Assembly: GCA_028023455.1 (NCBI GenBank)
Contig: JAQFVV010012420.1
Coordinates: forward strand, 1,362,001 to 1,426,000
Reading direction: 5' to 3'
Length of the DNA stretch: 64,000 nucleotides
DNA from: Epiperipatus broadwayi
Taxonomy: Eukaryota > Onychophora > Udeonychophora > Euonychophora > Peripatidae
Made by a program: the position numbers and the translations under genes. The number at the start of each line of letters is the position of its first letter. Within the stretch, counting starts at the first letter, position 1. The notes beneath the pieces were generated by a model. It made no database searches and was not told where the DNA came from. It worked only from the letters and a program-made list of their open reading frames with translations. Below are positions 21,509 through 36,002 of the stretch, piece after piece.

Positions 21509-24055
21509 TTATATATATATATTATAAATATTTTACAGGTTTTATATATTCAAAAGATAAAAATTTAAATATAAATATATATTATAATGTTAGTATTATA
21601 TGAGCTAGTAATCAGGAAAAAGATAGAAAAGTAAATTGTACAATTTACCTAGGAGAAAAAAACCCCGTGAAAGTCACGATATTAAAAAATCATGAATAAA
21701 ATAAGGAAAAAATAAAAGATAATGTGTGCATGAGCAAATTAGAAGTTATAGTTAATTTTGTATAAAATTAGTTATGAAATATGGTTTTGCATAATTGAAC
21801 TCATAACATTAACAAATATATAGTATTTAAAAAATGGTTGCTATATAAAAAATGGTGCAGTCATTTTGGTTTCCAGGGGGAATCCAAATATTACTATTGA
21901 TAAAACCACCAAATTATTATAAAATGTTGCAAATATTTTGTATGGTCTATATAAAAAATTGCAATTTTCATTAAAAAAATCCAACTTTCATAGAAATAAG
22001 TGTGATCATATGATCAAAAATCAAATAATGCTCCAAATCAAAAATTTTAATAATTAAGAAATGACAAAAAAAAAAAAAAGTGAATCATGTGATCAAAAAA
22101 AAAATCAAATATCAAAAAATATTTAGCAAATATTAATAATTAGTAAATAAGAAAAAATAGTATAATAAAAAATGAAAAACAATACTAAAATATTTTACTT
22201 TTCAAATATGGCATATCAAAAAACAGTATTTAGCAAATTTTAGGAATTAGGAAATGACCAAAATATTAGCATAATCATTTGACCTCCCTCCCAAATATCT
22301 CTCAAAATCAAATACCAAAAAAATTAATGTAATAAAAAATTAAAAACAATACTAAAATATTTTACTTTTTAAAATAGCATATCAAATGTACATCAGGAAA
22401 ATAAATTACTAAATCAAGTTAAAAGTATACTGCTTACTTGGAAAATATATTAAAATTATTTTTACAATTAAATAAACATGGTTAAAAATTACTAAAGTAA
22501 TCTATAAAAAAATAAAATGAGCCTATGGTGACAGAATAGAATTTGATATTTTATCAAAAATGTTTTTGTTAAATAGCATTTATTTTATGGTGTTTATCAG
22601 TAAATAGGTATATCATCTGTTATTATCAAATATTAAAATGAAAATATTATGGCTATTTTGTTAAATGCAAAAAATAAAAAATAACATTTTACAGGTGAAA
22701 AAAAATACACGGAGGTGAAAAATTTCAGATACAATAGTTTGTTAAATAACAATTGATCAAAAAAAAAAAACAATTAAGGAATGCAAGCCACATTAAAAAT
22801 AATTTTATGACTAATAAATGAAACTAATAAAGTATTAAATTTTATATTTTATTGTTGTATGAAATAGACTAAAAATTTAATATACTGTCTATAAAAAATT
22901 AAAATTATATATGCATCTTACACTAAGATATATTGGTCTTTACCCATTTTAATTTCAAAAATACAAAAACATCATCTGACACTTCTAAGATAAAAAACTA
23001 CAAAAACAAAAAATTTAGAACTTGGCAATGATTTGAAAACCCAAAATCACATTAAAAAAAAAAACCAAAACACAAAATTAAATTTTCTCATTTAAATTAT
23101 AAATCAAATAATTTATATATAGAGAACAAATTACTATATTTAAATCTTAATAATAAACTATTATCATGCCTAAAATATTATTTTATTATATATATCTAAG
23201 CACCCCCTCCCCCTTATACAAATTAAAGTAATATATACAATATATATATATATATCACACAAATAAAATTATATCTAAAATAAACAAATAAATAAATATA
23301 AATAAATAAATTATATTTTGAAGGAATACCTTCTTACAAATGTTAAATAATTTAAGTAAATTTTAAAAAATAATACAAATTACAACACTTTATAATGAAG
23401 GTAAATAAACCCAATCATTTATTTATTTACATATTTCATTTATTTTTTTTTAAACATAATTTTATTTTGTAAATATATATCTAATATATATACTAATATA
23501 CCATTATTTATATACAGTACTCTTTCTCTTTACTTCCTCACACCTACAATCGCATTTTTGCCTTTTTTTATTTTACATTTGCACTTTGAACACCAAAGTG
23601 TTTATTAGCTATTTTCAAGATTGCTTTGTATAAATGCACACTTATATTTCCCCCATTGCTACTTTTATTCTTTTTATTTTTTTTTTTTTTTAAGTAAAAC
23701 TAACTAAATAATTAATTTGCTTAGAAAAATTAAAAAACACCATCAGGAATTTTAATATACATTTTATACACCATGGGAATTTTTTAAGAAAATGAAAAGA
23801 TATCTGCAACAGATATTATGCTTCAATATATAAAAAACAACAAAAATTTAAAAATTTAAAAACACTCTATAATATTTTGTATACAAATTCTGAAATAAAA
23901 GAACTTTTAAGGAAAAAAATATCTAAAAATATACCCCCACTATTAAAGTAGTATAACACTACTTGCCAAACAATATCCATAAAAAAAGAAGAAAAACCAT
24001 AAACTACAACTATACAACACTATACAAATAATAAACCACCCCAAAAAAAATAAAA
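21509..24055. other. A-rich low-complexity DNA, no gene
   Basis: Long stretch with many A runs on the plus strand (AAAAAAT, ATCAAAAA and similar) and few G. There are near-duplicate phrases such as AATGxAAAACAATACTAAAATATTTTACTTTT at about 22170 and 22345, suggesting an old local duplication. No frames or RNA genes recognised. Confidence 0.45.
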
Positions 24056-24500
24056 AATATAACCCTTCTTTTCCCCACCCCAAACAGACCCCAATGCAAA
24101 ACCCGACCCCAACGAATCCCTCTCCCCTCTACTCTCCCCACCGCTCTGTGTAATATTGACGTCACATAAACCTATCAGGGCAACTCAAAAATTTTTGGCC
24201 CTTCAAAACACAACCCCCCCCCCAAAATTTTTGTATCTGAAATAAACCCAAACTTTCGAGACATAATATCTTTCTTTTGATTCCCAATCAAATGGTAATT
24301 AAAAACTATGTACCATACAACACTACAGGTAAAACAAAACACAACCCTCTTTCAACCCCAAGCCCCAGAATGGCACCCGAATGGGCAGGCGGCCTCCGAA
24401 GGGCCCCGAGGTGCAACTTGCTCTGGGAGCTCTCTACTCTCCCGATGTTACCGCCGTGTACCGCCCTACCCCGCCGCGCATCCGCTGACCAAAGGTAACT
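24056..24500 (+). promoter_or_regulatory. GC-rich CpG-containing island, possible promoter and first exon
   Basis: This is the most GC- and CpG-rich stretch of the window. It includes a perfect cAMP-response-type palindrome TGACGTCA (24157-24164), C-rich blocks, and a segment 24370-24490 rich in GCC/CCG. It ends GACCAAAG followed by GTAACT (boundary 24494/24495), which fits a 5' splice donor on the plus strand. The pattern suits a promoter with an untranslated first exon, but no coding exon downstream could be recognised. Open frames inside are short and not convincing. Alternative: a GC-rich repeat. Confidence 0.35.
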
Positions 24501-24949
24501 CTGCATTGTAATTAGCAAATATTTCGAATTGCGACCATTGCACACTATAAATTCCCAGCTATCAGAGCGATCTAAAACCCTACGAATAAATCTAGTTTTT
24601 TCTGGAGGCACAACGCTCCATTTTACAAACACTCAATATCTATAACATGAAAGAGTTTACTCCACAAAGGAAAACAAAAACAATTTAAAAAAGAAAGTTT
24701 TTTTTAAAAAAAATATTTATAAAACTGCGTTGTAAGGTAAATATATGATATAATGAGATATATATGATATATATTTCCCAAAAAAAAGAGGGAAAAACAA
24801 AAGAAATAGAAAAAAAAAACATATTACCCCACAACCTCCTTCTCCAATCATTTCCCTTGATAAGTTCCCAAAACCCTATATTACTTTCTTATTTGTTATT
24901 TCCCTCTTTATTTGGGAAAACCATTATATTTTATTTGTATAAGGGGGAG
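24501..24949. other. No gene seen between GC-rich patches
   Basis: Returns to AT-rich sequence with A and T runs; no supported feature. Confidence 0.4.
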
Positions 24950-25056
24950 GGGGCGAACCCCCCCAAACCCGCTTTTGAGTTTTGTTTCTTTTTTTTTTTC
25001 TTGGGTCCGCCCCCGCTCTGTTGTTTCCGGCGTTTGCTTTGATCAAAGCGCGGTCC
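24950..25056. promoter_or_regulatory. Second GC-rich patch with palindromic TCF-like site
   Basis: Contains GGGGGAGGGGGCGAACCCCCCC, a GC-box-like CCGCCCCC (25007-25014) and a perfect 14-bp palindrome GCTTTGATCAAAGC (25036-25049), which is two overlapping CTTTGAT TCF/LEF-type sites. Regulatory role is inferred only. Confidence 0.3.
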
Positions 25057-26280
25057 ACCACTATTCATTAATAAGATAAACTATTTAATTAAAAAAGAAA
25101 CCCAATTGAAAATTATAATAAAATAAATTAAGAAAAACAATTATTAGAAATATAATACTTTCAGATTTAAATTTAGACTAGAATGGTACCTTGCCTTCTA
25201 CTCCCACACACACAAAATTTAGCTTATTGTAGTCACCAATATATTATTTATCTATAGTAATAATCTTCAAAATTTAATAATAAATCTCAAAAATTCAACT
25301 CCAAATTTCATCCTTTATTTCAGTTGGCTATAAATTAAACCTTTCACTCCTTACATCTTTCTGTAATTAATTTATGTGATAAATTCAATGCCACAATGTA
25401 TACTTTAATTAAGTCTACAATACATACATTCAATATCTGTATGTGCTGTTATTGACTAAATGTTTAAGTTCCAAAATCTGTAACATATTAAGCAACACAC
25501 ATAAATATATTATACTATTTTCACTCAATATATTTTCAATTCACAAAATTTCTATTTATTTTAAAAAAATCTTATTATCACTCTATTCTCTTACAATCAA
25601 TGTATATCGAAAGATAATTTCATTTGTAAAGCATTTATGATTAGATCATAAATCAGATTATGTATTTATTAATCCTCTTAAATTGGTATATAATAACCAA
25701 TTTTAAAGTATTTAGTTATCTTTCAGATAATTTATGTATCACAATCCAAAAAAATATACATATACTTTTGAAATACCATTTCATCCCCAAATTCTTTTTT
25801 GTTAAACAACCATTATAAACATACACTTATAAACTCAAACTACTAAAGTTAAATGATCAAAATTATTCAAATTCTATACCATACTGTTGAAACATTAAGA
25901 TTTAAAATACTTATCTCTAAATTAGATTTGATCATTCTCTTTAAATATTTACTATTTATTAAACTCATAGCATCTTTTTATCACAAATAAAAAATAAGTA
26001 CACTCTATTATCATGACAAATATTGTTTCTGTATATTTTTTTATATTTAGTTTGGCTTAATATTAGTTATTTATTCAGGTGGTACCATTGGTTTTAAATT
26101 TTAGGCATTGAAAGTACCATTATCATCTTTTTGTACTCAATGCATTTAATAGCAAAAAAAAAAAGTTAAACTAACATTCAATTTATCTATTAAGTCCTAA
26201 AATATATACTAAATAATTCCATTAAAATTATTCATAAACAAAGTATTTATTATCTAAATATATATTATGTACCCTTTTGT
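25057..26280. other. C-rich-strand AT DNA, no gene
   Basis: Plus strand has clearly more C than G (for example 25501-25560 has 8 C and no G). No open frame of note and no repeat recognised. The bias reverses at about 26.28 kb. Confidence 0.5.
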
Positions 26281-29200
26281 TTAGGTCAGAATGGATTATT
26301 TCTATCAATTTACTGGAACATTTTAAATTTTGAAGTTAGGCAAGGGATGATGTAAGTTATGTGTTGATGATCTTTGAATAATTTAGTTAGGGCAAGTAAA
26401 ATAATTGATGTATAATATTATGTTGGTATTTAGAAGAAAACAGTTAACTAAAAATCATTATAAGATTGTATGGTTGGGAGAACTGGCTATAGGAAATACT
26501 GATTTAATAAGTCTTATAAATAAATGATTAAGGTAAATTTTAAAAGTAATGCTTTAAAGTTAAACAAATAGATTATTTAATAATAATAATTGTATTTAAT
26601 AGTTATATTTTAAAATACTTTAATTAAAAGTAATAATGTAGGGAGAAAAGTGTATTTTTTGATCTTATAATATTAAAATAATTATTTTAAAATTGTGCTA
26701 TAATATTGTTTTATGTAATATTTTATAAATTAAATTATTTATTTTAGTTTCATTTAAATTATTAGCATCTCATTTAGTTTTGTAAATCACGTGATGTGTA
26801 ATATTCACACCTGTGCTTGAAAATAAAATAATGTTATCTGTTATAAATATTAGATTAGGTTTTAAAAATAAATATAATAGATGAAATTAGATTTATGTTT
26901 TGTGTTGAAAATAAATATGTTAGGTTTAAAATAAAGGTAGAAATGGTAATAAATATTGAAATGTGATTTTTAAAAGTTATTTTAAAGTATTTATTAAGTG
27001 TAAATAAAATATGAAAATTAATTAAGAATTGAATAATATAATAAAAATAAATATTTAATAAATTATTATTAGTTTTAAATTTAATCTGGCATTCATTGTC
27101 CAGGCTTGTTGAAGTAAGCATTGTTGAAATTGACCAATGAAAATGTGTAATTTGGGAGGTATAAAACAACTGTGCAGGAAATTCCAGGTTACTGTTATCT
27201 CATTATAGTGATATACTGTCAAACCGTCATTATTATTTCTACAACTTTGGTAAAGTAATTAGTAGCATAATAGTCAATTTTATTTAACTTCAATTTTATA
27301 AAGGTACAGTAGTCTATTATTATAAGGTCATAGTATAGAAATGCGAGGCTAAAAATAAGTAATTCCTTACTTGCCAATCTACTTTATCCAATTTATCATT
27401 AACCTAAACATGGAGAAGTCATCACTAAATGTAAAAGGATTGATGGAAATATTCAAGTGTTATTGTCATATTAAGCATATAATTTTGCCTGTGTTAATAA
27501 GTCATATTAATTTATGACTGAATTTCATAGAAAGAACTTCATGGAGAAAATATAAAGAATTTCAGCAAAAATAGAAAATAAAATGATATAAAATATTTTA
27601 TTAAGAAAACTTATTTAAAATATGATGGAAAAATGCTTTTAAAAAAAAAAAACCTTTAAATTTGACCAAGCAATTATTTTGGAATGCTAAGATATTTCTT
27701 TCTGAAGAAATATTGAATATAATTTAAAACTGGAATTTTTTAAAAAATAAAAATTAAGATCATTTACAAATATGATTCATGTCATATTTAAAAATATTCA
27801 AAATTAATAATTATTGTATGCTGGACATACAAAAAGTTTTCTGAAATATATTCGTTAGGAATAATTGAAGTTATCGGCGAATGCTGGGGAAGTTTATTGT
27901 TTGTATCAGAAGACATTGAACCTCAGTAAATATGGAAAAGTTAGAAGAATTTGAAAATTGTCTTAACGAAGAATATTAAAGATATTTAAATTAGAAATTT
28001 ACATATTAATGAATGCCTGAATATTTTTAAAATTTTGGAGATAAAAAAAATATTAATTATATCAGTTCGGATGTTATGGAATAAAAGTAAACTTACCGTA
28101 TTTAACTTGAGCAGTCATCTTGGATTTTATGTTGCAACATGGAGAATTGGAGCATGCATAATTATTGGCATCAAAAGTGTGATTACTAATGTTTTACCAG
28201 GAGAAAAAGACACTTCCTGTAATGAACTTATTATCAAGAAAAGAACATTTCATCGCAAGAAAGTTTAATGGAGCTGTTGTAAATATAATTTTAAATTATT
28301 TTTTACTAAAAAAATTTATAGTAATGTTTATTCACAGTATAGAGATAGAATAGGAACATAGAACATTAAATTATTTACTAACCTAGTAATTAAAATTTTA
28401 TTGTAAAGAAAAAAACTCTTTAATTTTGTTTTTTTTTTAAAAAAAAAAAACTTAATATATTTTAAAGTGTGATAATGTGGAATAAATGATAATTAAAATG
28501 TTTTATTTAGTTTGTGATCCAGAAGACATCGACTAAGTAATTGCCAACAGAAATTACTTATGGTAATAATGTAAAATATTGATGGTTTTATAATGTATTT
28601 TATTATTTTGTGTGGATGTATGGATGCGTATATAAAACACGATACCTACACATAGTTTATCATTTGTTTAGTCATTTTAAGAATATGCATAATTTTATTG
28701 ATATCGTAAAGATATTTAAACATAAGGGAAATATAAGTATATGATTCTATTATAACTGAACTGGATGTTTTATTTGAGTAGTTTAAAGTATTAAAAATAT
28801 GACATTGATTCTGATTGTTTATACTTAAGTTTGAGAACTATCAAAGAATGAAATAATCTTGTCTTATTAGTTAGTTAGACTGTTATTTTAAAAATGAATT
28901 TATTTGTTATTATAGAAATTTGGGAATGAATTTAGCAATGTAAGGTGATAGATCTTTAATGATAATATCTTAGTATTAGGTTACATGAGACCAAGATAAT
29001 ATTGTATGTAGGGTTTATTTATATGGGAATAAGAGTATACTATATTGATGATTATGCAAGTATAGATAACATAGCCCTATAGCTTGTATATATTCATGGC
29101 AGTGTTTATTTTCTATGTGTTAAAGTTTAATGTGCCATAGTGCTGAATAAATAGCCTGGACATTATATTTGGTAGTAGAGGTTATTAGACAAATAAGTCA

Positions 29201-31200
29201 TACCTCATTTCTTGTACACTGTGACCATGATGATTAGTTGATAAAGGTGTTATTAAGTTGAAGTTATAGTTTATCCCATATACCTACTTGTTTATTTATT
29301 ATTGAAATTTATTGGATTACATTGTAAAGGATGGTAGTTTAAAATCGGAAATAATAAATAAGTTTGGAAATACAGAATTGTTCTTAAAGTGGATAAGATA
29401 AGTTATGTTACTTAGAGTAAAAATAAGTGTAAAAAATTATAAGAACATAATTTCATCAGTGAAAGAATCATAAAACTTCTCATATTTAAAAATGATATTT
29501 ATTTTTTTTTATAAAATAAATAATTGATAATTAAAAGGGATTTATAATGATATTATTTAATTATTAAGAATTTTCAAAGACATACTTATAATGCATATTT
29601 TTATTTACAAGTAAAGGTAATAGACTGAATCGTGTTTAATGAATGTAAGTAGTCATAAGTTTTATAAAAGTAATTTTATGACAACACACTAATACATACA
29701 TTATATTTGAGGTTTAAAGTAATAATTAGTAAGCAGCTTAGTTTGATGGTATGCTATTAATCAAGGTCGTTCACATAATTATTTATTGAAGAATGACTAT
29801 ACAGAATAATAAATTATTTTTTTTAAAAAACTAAATAACAAGAATAAGTTCATAGTAAAAGTATTACCTTATATGTTTTAAAACCTATGGAATTAATAAA
29901 ATTTAATAACTGTAATAAAAAATTATATAATAATATTTTGAAAATAAGAGATATTTTAAGAAAAATGTTCTGTATCCTATATTTTAGATCATTTAATTTA
30001 TATTAGAAAAGTACCTAAATGTGAATAAATAGAATTCTTTCAGATTGTAAATAATGTAAATAATTTTATTGTTAAGTTTGTTAATAAAATTGTTAAACTT
30101 GTTTTTATAAGTCTTGGTGTTGACTCAATTTCTTCACATCACAATTACATAATCACAGATAATTATAATGAAGACATAATATTTGCACATCATAAATAAA
30201 ATTGTTATTTAAGAGTTATAATATTTTTATTGATATGTTTTATTTAAGAAGTTTTATTTATTATATTATTATGATGGTCATGGAATAATTACCAAAGATT
30301 TACATTGAATTATATTAGTAATGATTGCCACATATTCTCAGATTATAATATCATATCATACATGTTTACTTAAGATGCCATATGAATAAGAGAGGGTTAT
30401 ATTACATTATTATTATGTGATATACAAGAACAACATTATAAGTAGAAAGATAGAAGAGTGAATTATAGATTAAAGATTAGTATTGTTATTTTGTTATTAT
30501 TAGTATTATTGAATTGTAGTTAGGAATGATATTAAATCCCTTATCATACTTGATTACAAAAGTTATAATTAATTTAGAATTATTTTAAGAGAACCTGAGA
30601 TAATTTGAGTTAAATTAATTTTAATAAAGATATTCAGATTAATTTGTTAAGAGTTATGTACTTAATTAATTTTGATTAAAGATGTAAGAGTACTATAAAT
30701 GTAGTATTTAAGTAATAGGAGTAGGGATAGTATTCTTATGCCATTAAGGTGATATCCTGTGGGATATTAGCTTAATGTATTCGCTCTGCCACTTGTAAAC
30801 TCACTTCATAGTCTCATGATTTGATTAGATATTCATTTATTTAATTTTATAAAACAGAACTATATTATTATTTATTTGTTAAGCTAATTTGATAATTGAT
30901 ATTATTAAAAAATTTAGTTATTGTTGATTTAGATATATTTTAGATAAACATAGTTATTTATATACAGAATTGGTACATATTTAGGTTGTTTTTTCAATTT
31001 AACTGGACATTTACAAAATAAATCCATTATCATATTATAATAATGTCTTATCAAGATTACATATATAACTTCAAAGGAATATAGGTATTGAAGAATAATA
31101 GCATTACATATTTATCATCATCATCATGATTGTTAATAGTTGTAGGAGCTATTCTAAAACCAGAGGGAAAAAAATCAGGGAGACAGAAAGCAAAAAATTA
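26281..31200. other. G-rich-strand domain without recognisable gene
   Basis: Plus strand has G well above C through most of this domain; 26839-27085 contains no C at all. No known protein family, RNA gene or repeat found. A 77-codon frame at 28035-28268 is unremarkable. Such asymmetry is often caused by transcription or replication direction. Confidence 0.5.
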
Positions 31201-33105
31201 AAAATGAATTTTACATATTGATACCAACCAATCAAAAAATAAAAATAAGATTACACAGTGTATATTTTTTGTTTGTTTATTTGACATCTTGTATTGTTTT
31301 TAATTGTTTTCTCTTATAAACATCTTGATTAATTGTAACCCTCATTATAATTTATCTAGCCATATTCTTCCAATAAAAACAATATTAGACATTCTTAAAA
31401 GGTTTTGGAGATAATCTTTAGAAATTGAAAAAGATCTGCCTCTCCAATAAAACATACTTTCATTCTTAAATTTTATAAATAATCCTTTTTATATTAAAAA
31501 TGATAGGCAAAAGTGATGAAGCAGTATGTTTTAATTTAAAATAATTATATTAATAAATATATTTTTTGATTTATCTTATGTAAATAATTTTAAACTTTTG
31601 AACTTTTTTTATTCATAATCATTTTCTATAGTTTCATTTTTATTTTTCTAATCAATTTATTTTACCTTTCCACACCTTCTCATAATTACTATTTGTAACA
31701 CATTTTCTCTTTATAATTCCACTAAACACACTTATTTGTTAATTTATTTGTATTCATATCTTATAATTTTTCAAACATTAAAATTGTTTTTTGTTAAAAA
31801 AAAAAAGCCAATTCTATTTCTTCTTGAATATCCTTATTTGTTGTCCAGAGTTATTTCTTTTTATATTCCATCTAAATAAAATTTGAGTTTCCTGGCTATT
31901 ACAAAATGTTTCATTTTCAAATATTAAAGCAGATACCATCACTCATTTAAAATTATTTTATACACTTTATACTTATTATATAAAAAAGATGCCAAATTTT
32001 AAATGAATCCCATTTTTTTTTTCTCAACTCTAATTTTCGAATGTCTGGGTATATATATATATTTTCATTTAATAAAGTATTTATATATGTCTGGGTATAT
32101 ATATATATTTTCATTTAATAAAGTATTTAAATATGAATACTCTTCTTCCACTTGTTTATTTTTTATTTTTCAGTTTTATCTTTTAATTAAATATTAATAT
32201 TTTAGATTTTTCCTTATCGAATTTAATTTTCATATTTCTTCACTCACCTTTAACAACACATCCACATTCTAAACGTCATATTTTCTATAAAGAAAAGAGC
32301 CATCATATTACATATTCTCTTGATTTTGACTATGAGAATTCTAACTCTTATTCCAATTTTTTATATTAATCTTCAATTCTTTCAAAAACAAAATAAATAT
32401 TAATTATGATAATGGATAATAGAAAAGACTGCTGTTACATCTGCATCTATAGACTAGATTTTTTTTAATAATCTTCATCAGTAAACACTTTAGGTATAAT
32501 ACTATGTAAGTAAGTTGACTTAGATTTTTTTTAAATTTCAGGCTAATAGATAATAAAAAAAGAGTAAGTAATGGCAGTTATAAGAAAAGTGTGTTAAATT
32601 AAAAAAAACATGCATTCAAACTAAATCAAAAACTTCCCAATGATGAAAAATATAAGCTAAAAATGAAACTACAGATTTATATAGGTAACATTAGATAATA
32701 ATTTATTAAACACAACTTACACAAGATGGCAAAACTGAACTACAAATGTAGACTTGTTATTTAAAAGTAATATGTATGCAGAAGTCATGTAGTGTTTTGT
32801 TGGAAGTATGTACACATTTGCAGGTTATTTGTTAACACTTTTAAGTTATTGAATTAAAAGATTAATGATAGAAGATAGATATATAAGTGTATTACTTTCA
32901 GAATTAGACCTAAAACTCTCACTGGCAAATTCCATAAACCAGCAATTGGTCTAAATATGTAGATATTATAACATTGCTACCTAGTTTCCATTGAATACTA
33001 TAATGTTTGGTCGATATTTTTACTTTTTTTATAATTTAAGTTATTGATCAAGTTTATATATACCATGTGGTCATTTTCTAGGACCTTTGGCCTTCTATAC
33101 ACATC

Positions 33106-33106
<1 letters not shown>
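31201..33106. other. AT-rich DNA without recognisable gene
   Basis: Bias returns to C over G between about 31.3 and 32.3 kb. Nothing else apart from the short duplication at 32041-32132. Confidence 0.45.
32041..32132. repeat. Tandem duplication, 2 x 46 bp
   Basis: Unit begins ATGTCTGGGTATATATA and contains TTTTCATTTAATAAAGTATTT; the two copies are nearly identical. Confidence 0.9.

Positions 33107-33143
<37 letters not shown>
33107..33143. repeat. ATT array (short)
   Basis: About 12 uninterrupted TTA units just left of the small MITE. Confidence 0.95.
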
Positions 33144-33144
<1 letters not shown>

Positions 33145-33181
33145 GCATTTATTTTATAACGTCTTGCGTGTGATTATAATT

Positions 33182-33324
33182 ATGATAGAATGACAGCCTG
33201 TTAAGCTAATTGCGCAGACGCTGTGAGAATGTTATTAATAAATGAATACCTTCGAACAACCACATGATATAGTATTTATGTAAGAGTAAAAAGGAATCCA
33301 GCTTAACAGGCTGTCATTCTATCG

Positions 33325-33325
<1 letters not shown>
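33182..33325. mobile_element. Small MITE, 144 bp, 26-bp terminal inverted repeats
   Basis: 33182-33207 (ATGATAGAATGACAGCC...AGCT) and 33300-33325 (AGCT...GGCTGTCATTCTATCGT) are inverted repeats with one mismatch. The interior is unique and non-coding. The right end runs straight into a TAA array. Confidence 0.75.
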
Positions 33326-33464
<139 letters not shown>

Positions 33465-34428
33465 TCACTAGTAATCTGCTTACCACATTAAAATTTTTAA
33501 AATATAGTCTTTTGTATTAATTTTTATTATTTTAATAGTGATAAATATTATTAGCATTAGTGAAAAGAAGATTCTTTGCATCACTTTTAATGGTGTTATG
33601 GCAGGCTTTACAACTATTAAAAAAATTAATGAAATATATAAATAGTTTGGAATTAAAATAAATGCCTATCTAAGTCTAAAGTGATAAATAAATAGATAAT
33701 GGTAGTAAAATATTACCAATAAAAATTGGGAAGAAATATATAAAGATCTTATATATAGTCAACAATTGCTTTTTGCCCTGTACAATTAAGTGCAGTGATA
33801 AAATGGTGGAATCAAAAACTATAAAATTTCAACAAAGTTTGAATTAAGAAATGGACATGTTAAATGCTTGTTTTGAAGTGAATTTTTACACTAAGAAAAA
33901 GTGATTAGCAAAACAAATGAAAAAATTCTGATAACTTTGAAGCATTAATTTGAATTAGAATAAAAAATTAAGTTGGAAGAATAATGTTAGAAACATATCA
34001 ATTCTTAAATAGATTGTTTATTTTCAAAACCAAGAAAGGAAGAGAAATTGGATTTTAAAATATCTTGGAGATAAATCAATTATAAAAGATATATTTGAAA
34101 AACTCATTTAAAAATATAGAAAGATAAAACAATTAATTATGATATAAAATCAAAAACTAAACAAGTATGGTTAGAAAGATAGCTTATGATAATTTATTAA
34201 AAAAATTATCTAAGAACTCATTGCAATTTAAAATTAGCACTTCTTTATCTTCACTTTACAAACTTGTTTTTTGTCTAAAATGGTAACAGTATTATACAAT
34301 TCCTATTTTATAACTGTTGTGTTTGACTTGGTTTTTTCTAAACCAACAGACAAATGATGACAAACTACACAACAATTAATATGTATAATTTAGTAGTTAC
34401 AAAAATATACATGCATATTAGTTAATCA

Positions 34429-34430
<2 letters not shown>
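33465..34430. other. AT-rich DNA without recognisable gene
   Basis: Nothing supported. Confidence 0.45.

Positions 34431-34491
<61 letters not shown>
34431..34491. repeat. TA dinucleotide array
   Basis: About 30 uninterrupted TA units. Confidence 0.97.
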
Positions 34492-34493
<2 letters not shown>

Positions 34494-34551
34494 TTTCTAC
34501 AAGTTAATGCTGAAGTAGTCATGCTGAGTAATGGAACTTTACTTCTAACTA

Positions 34552-34700
34552 TATAAGTAGCCTGCCTTGAGAACTAAAGTAAGATTCTTCTGGTTATACC
34601 AGACAGCTTGCCTTGATCGGCTCTAGTTCATACTCTTCCAGCTGCACTTAGACAGCTTGCCTTGTGTTGGTTGCAGACATAGCAGTTTCCAGTCCTTATG
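34552..34700. repeat. Degenerate ~49-bp tandem repeat
   Basis: AGACAGCTTGCCTTG occurs at 34601-34615 and 34650-34664, with a related AGTAGCCTGCCTTG ending at 34569. The inverse GGCAAGG occurs at about 34933 and 34971. A 63-codon frame at 34664-34855 spans part of it, without protein signatures. Identity of the region to 34980 is unknown; it has higher GC than the neighbourhood. Confidence 0.4.
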
Positions 34701-34980
34701 TGGACTTGCCTCACTGTGTAGATGTTGCAATAATGACTAGAGAAAATACCTTTGCTGATGGTAGAGAATTTATTGGAGAGCACATTCAGTCATTCAGGAT
34801 AAGCCTTGCCTCCAAAAAGGCTGACTATTTAATGGCAGATACCCTATCTTACTGAAAAAACTCAGATTATGTGCATGAATCCCAATAAAGGATTTATCCC
34901 CATTGGATAGTGACCAAATACTATCCAATCAGGCAAGGAATCTGGAATAGTCCATTTCTAAAGGCAAGGTAAGATATGAC

Positions 34981-35960
34981 AATAACCTTAGATTATGGTT
35001 TAATTAAATTAAATTTGAAACAATAATAATTTTAGATGCCCATCATTTATCAAATATTTATAAATAAATTTAAAACTTGCCTACCTCCTCCACCCCATAT
35101 TTTTTACATTTTTAAATAATGATCTTAATTTTACATGTTAAAAGCACAATCTAACAAAAAATACTATATTTTAAAAGTTGAACATAATACTTATGCTATA
35201 TATTACTAATTGCATTCAACTAATTAATAATGGCTCTCAGCTATTTTTTCAAAGATTAGATTGTGTTGGCTTATTGAGTGTAATATGCTACAGTCTGGGA
35301 CCATAACATTGGATTCATGGGCTTTTTATAAAGATTATCCAGTTCTCTTAGTATTAATTAAGTGATGCACCATATAAAAAAGAGAAAGAAATCTCTTTCT
35401 TGTAAATATAGTCACTTTGTCATTCTGTGCAAAAAAAAAAACAAAAAACAAAACAAAATTACATAGTACACATTACAATTAGAAAGTTATCTTTTTATTA
35501 TAGTTATTATGTAGAGGGCAATAAGGCATTAAAAGTTAAATACAAAACTTGTTTTTTTTGCTTGTAGTTCAATTTTTTTGTTTTGTATTTCTGTGATTTC
35601 AAACAAATTGATATAAATAAGATTGTCACTTTCTACATCTTGAAAAAGGGTTTGAAAGTTTTACAAGAACTATATTATAATTTTGATAGGAATTTTGATT
35701 TTATGAATGCAAGTTGAAATATATCTGTATATAAATTAAAGTACAATTATTTTGATTTACTATTATCCTGTTTCACTTATTTTTAATAGTGTTTTTTTAA
35801 AATTCAATTATTTATCTATCATAATTGCTCATAATGGATACCATTACATTAATTAGTTAAATTATTTAGTGTTATTTGTGATATATATATACAACAAACT
35901 TTGCACATATATGTTGATATGCAAAATTTATTACATATAATTAATGAAGTTTAAAAAACA

Positions 35961-36002
<42 letters not shown>

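Noticed and set aside
24306-24632. 108-codon minus-strand frame over the GC-rich island
   Set aside because: GC-rich DNA gives open frames by chance. Overlapping frames exist on the other strand and no family is recognised.
28035-28268. 77-codon plus-strand frame in the skewed domain
   Set aside because: No motif. Expected by chance in AT-rich DNA of this length.
34664-34855. 63-codon plus-strand frame
   Set aside because: Overlaps a degenerate tandem repeat and has no recognisable domain.
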